A DNA stretch of 15,515 nucleotides from a bacterium. Lineage in GTDB: Bacteria; CSSED10-310; JAJRTK01. Below are positions 13,970 to 15,515 of this stretch, piece after piece (the stretch's first letter is position 1; each line of letters opens with the position of its first letter). The position numbers and the translations under genes are program-made. Below the pieces are notes generated by a model that did not search any database, was not told where the DNA came from, and worked only from the letters and a program-made list of their open reading frames with translations. Location of the stretch: NCBI GenBank assembly GCA_024278345.1, contig JAJRTK010000549.1, positions 1 to 15,515 on the forward strand. The letters are read 5' to 3'.

Positions 13970-15016
13970 ATGCTGAAGTTTGCGAAGACGCCGCGCCATC
14001 GCGTCGAAGTCCGCATTTACGGTCCCCCTTTCATGAGGTTCCTGAGCATTTCCGCCACTGTGCTCATGCTCACCAATTTGGGGTTGGGGCTGGGGCTTCA
14101 CAATACTATCTACTATTTGCTGGCTGGCTCTCTATTGATCGTCGCCGTCGTGGCCAGGGTCGTTTATCGGGGCCACACGATGTACGTGGAAAAGAAGGGC
14201 CGGAGAATTTTTTTCGTTTCCGGCGTCAAGAACGAAGAGCGAAAAAAAATCCAGTGGCCAGAGAAAGAGCTCACCGAGGCCCGCCTCTATTCTCGAGTCG
14301 TGTATGTGGGAAAGGAACCGATCACCAAGTACATCGTCGGGATCACTCGCCGCGCCCTCCGCCCAACGCGCCTGGTGGAGGTGGAATCTCTGGAGGACGC
14401 GGTAAATTTCGCCATTCGCCTGGTTCGCGCCCTTCGTTGCAGTCTGGTGGATGCCCGCGCTTCCAAGCGGGAACGGTACGACTGGTCCGAAATCTCAGCT
14501 CTACGCAGAAAACTCTATGTGACCGAGCGCCAAGAGGGGGAGAGAGTTGCGAGACCGCCCGCCATCAAGCGCCTCCGGAAGTCCGGGGGATACGGCTATG
14601 AGTGGGCGAAAAAAAACAGCGCGCGGGCTGTGCCCTATTTCGTTTTGAGCATCTTGATGTTGCTTGCGCCAATCTACGTCATGCAACAGTCGGTCTACCC
14701 GATTCTTTGGCCGATGCTCCTCTGGCTGCCGTCAGGCGGTTTTGGTTATCTGGCCTTCCGCCAGTGGGCGACATGTTATATTCTGGAGCTCGATGGCGAG
14801 CACCTGAAGTTCCGGATTGAATCGCAGGATGGGAGCCACCGGAAGATCAAGTGGGAGCAGATCCGGGGTCTCCGAAGGGTTGGGAGCAAGCTCAAGGCAA
14901 AGGAGTTAGACGTACGAACCCCCAGGCCGCTGAAAATCAACTGCTGCACTCCGGAGAATCTTGCCTATCTGGAAGAGCAGATCGAGCGTTTCCGAGAGCG
15001 CCATTCGAGTGGATAG
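13970..15016 (+). CDS. Membrane protein with duplicated [2 TM + PH-like] unit
   Basis: I do not recognise this 348-residue protein as a named family. Two hydrophobic hairpins are visible: residues about 22-42 and 46-66 (FLSISATVLMLTNLGLGLGL; YYLLAGSLLIVAVVARVV), and about 221-238 and 243-263 (VPYFVLSILMLLAPIYV; YPILWPMLLWLPSGGFGYLA). Each is followed by a mixed alpha/beta soluble part that looks like a bacterial PH domain: TMYVEKKGRRIFFV, then KKIQWPEKELTEARLY in the first; CYILELDGEHLKFRI, then RKIKWEQIRGLRRV in the second. Each soluble part ends in an amphipathic helix (SLEDAVNFAIRLVRAL; NLAYLEEQIERF). This points to an internal duplication. The start at 13970 has AGGAAGG seven bases upstream. 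A membrane-associated scaffold or sensor is possible; no function can be given. Confidence 0.85.
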   Translation: MLKFAKTPRHRVEVRIYGPPFMRFLSISATVLMLTNLGLGLGLHNTIYYLLAGSLLIVAVVARVVYRGHTMYVEKKGRRIFFVSGVKNEERKKIQWPEKELTEARLYSRVVYVGKEPITKYIVGITRRALRPTRLVEVESLEDAVNFAIRLVRALRCSLVDARASKRERYDWSEISALRRKLYVTERQEGERVARPPAIKRLRKSGGYGYEWAKKNSARAVPYFVLSILMLLAPIYVMQQSVYPILWPMLLWLPSGGFGYLAFRQWATCYILELDGEHLKFRIESQDGSHRKIKWEQIRGLRRVGSKLKAKELDVRTPRPLKINCCTPENLAYLEEQIERFRERHSSG

Positions 15017-15105
15017 AAATTCTTGCGCTGATCTGGCCTTTGGGCTGAGCCATCCCCTCATTTTTTGCTTGGGGGACGCATCCAGGTCAAAGACTCCGAC
15101 AACTG

Positions 15106-15180
15106 CTTTTTTTCTGCTGGTTGGGGTCCGGTCGGGTCGGCGGCAATCCGTCCGCCGCCCCTCCCCTCTCATCGCCCTTC
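15106..15180 (+). repeat. Dispersed intergenic repeat, copy E
   Basis: The T-rich head CTTTTTTTCTGCTGGTTGG is followed by a diverged core (GGTCCGGTCGGGTCGG), and then the hairpin CGGCGGCAATCCGTCCGCCG, identical to copy A. The tail (CCCCTCCCCTCTCATCGCCC) is closer to copy B than to A, C or D. It lies downstream of the membrane-protein gene. Confidence 0.75.
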
Positions 15181-15261
15181 AACCGGTCAACGATCCCCCA
15201 AACCCTCTTTCCGCCTGGAAATGAGAGGATGTTTCAGGCCTTTGGGAGCAAGTTTTACGAA

Positions 15262-15352
15262 AAAAGCGTTCTTTTCTTTGGGTTGTGCTCCGCTCCCGTC
15301 GGCACCGACCCGCGCCTTCGGCGCGAGGGGTATCCACGCAAGGCGGGACAGA
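15262..15352 (+). repeat. Dispersed intergenic repeat, copy F
   Basis: The copy has the head CGTTCTTTTCTTTGGGTTG, the core CTCCGCTCCCGTCGGCACC and then GACC with the hairpin CGCGCC-TTC-GGCGCG at 15311-15325. Instead of the usual tail it runs straight into the left motif of the second composite element at 15327. The hairpin differs from copy C by a T-A to C-G pair change, which keeps pairing. Confidence 0.78.
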
Positions 15353-15510
15353 ACAGAAAAGGGACCTATCAGATCCGGTTGACAACATCACCGCTGGGGC
15401 CGGTCTCCTTCCCGGCTCCGTGTAGCCCGGAGGGCGCTACACCGGCAAGATGCCGGTGCCACCGTTTCGGCGAAGAAAATTATAAAGCAAAAACACGACA
15501 ATTTGATAGG
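15327..15510 (+). repeat. Composite hairpin-array element, copy 2
   Basis: The left motif GGGGTATCCACGCAAGGCGG continues to 15350 and differs from copy 1 at 2 of 24 positions. Two hairpins follow: TGTAGCCC/GGGC..TACA at 15421-15441 (loop GGA) and CACCGGCA/TGCCGGTG at 15440-15458 (loop AGA). The right motif AAACACGACAATTTGATAGG (15491-15510) differs from copy 1 at 2 of 20 positions. An inverted partial copy of the right motif (CCTATCAGATC) lies at 15364-15374. The interior is shorter than in copy 1 and shares no stem sequence with it. No gene is seen from 15017 to the window end. Confidence 0.7.
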
Positions 15511-15515
15511 CCCCA

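Noticed and set aside
13407-13976. 189-codon plus-strand frame after the hairpin array
   Set aside because: It begins inside the terminator hairpins and crosses repeat copy D; the sequence has no fold-like pattern.
15421-15458. tRNA or other classical structured RNA at the right edge
   Set aside because: There are only two simple hairpins, with no cloverleaf, anticodon arm or CCA-type end.

Overview
The window looks like chromosomal DNA from an uncultivated, GC-rich Gram-negative bacterium. The evidence for an outer membrane and periplasm is a predicted outer-membrane beta-barrel protein, a two-PDZ HtrA/Deg protease and an exported DsbA-fold protein. I cannot assign a phylum. The mix (receiver-DUF4388 regulator, a large exported glycosidase with a membrane-anchor tail, hairpin-rich intergenic repeats) would fit Acidobacteriota, deltaproteobacterial relatives or planctomycete/candidate phyla. 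There is no rRNA, tRNA, CRISPR array, insertion sequence or phage gene.

Layout. Positions 1-91 are an array of perfect hairpins. Next is a leftward two-component operon: a PAS-type histidine kinase (1273-2379), a receiver-DUF4388 response regulator (386-1231), and possibly a broken Roadblock-like gene (about 121-376). After a 549-bp gap without a convincing gene comes a second leftward pair, the branched-chain aminotransferase ilvE (4245-5339) and a DUF58 membrane protein (2929-4242) starting 2 bases after the ilvE stop. Rightward genes follow: an exported HEAT-like plus DsbA-like thioredoxin-fold protein (5861-6937) and a hotdog acyl-CoA thioesterase (7261-7716). Leftward again are a beta-barrel protein (7868-8467) and HtrA (8622-10019). 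An Ig-like domain remnant (10020-10232) is joined in frame upstream of HtrA. A large exported cellulase-like (GH5/clan A type) glycosidase follows (10863-13073), whose C-terminal anchor is cut off by a one-base frameshift. A rightward membrane protein with two copies of a [2 TM + PH-like] unit (13970-15016) closes the gene content.

The most unusual content is between the genes. Six dispersed copies (A-F) of a GC-rich repeat share a T-rich head, a CCGCTCCC core and a hairpin. Copies A-D each lie upstream of, and point towards, the next gene. A second system is a composite element present twice (13199-13523 and 15327-15510). Both copies have the same order: a 24-bp left motif, an array of unrelated perfect hairpins with mostly 3-nt loops, and a 20-bp right motif. 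The left-edge array (1-91) is an inverted relative of the 13.3-kb array, with the same spacing but different, compensating stem sequences.

Functionally the genes do not form one pathway. Several concern the envelope (HtrA, beta-barrel, DsbA-like protein, exported glycosidase, DUF58 and PH-like membrane proteins). The two-component pair is a self-contained signalling unit with no DNA-binding output. All calls come from reading the sequence; no database search was run.
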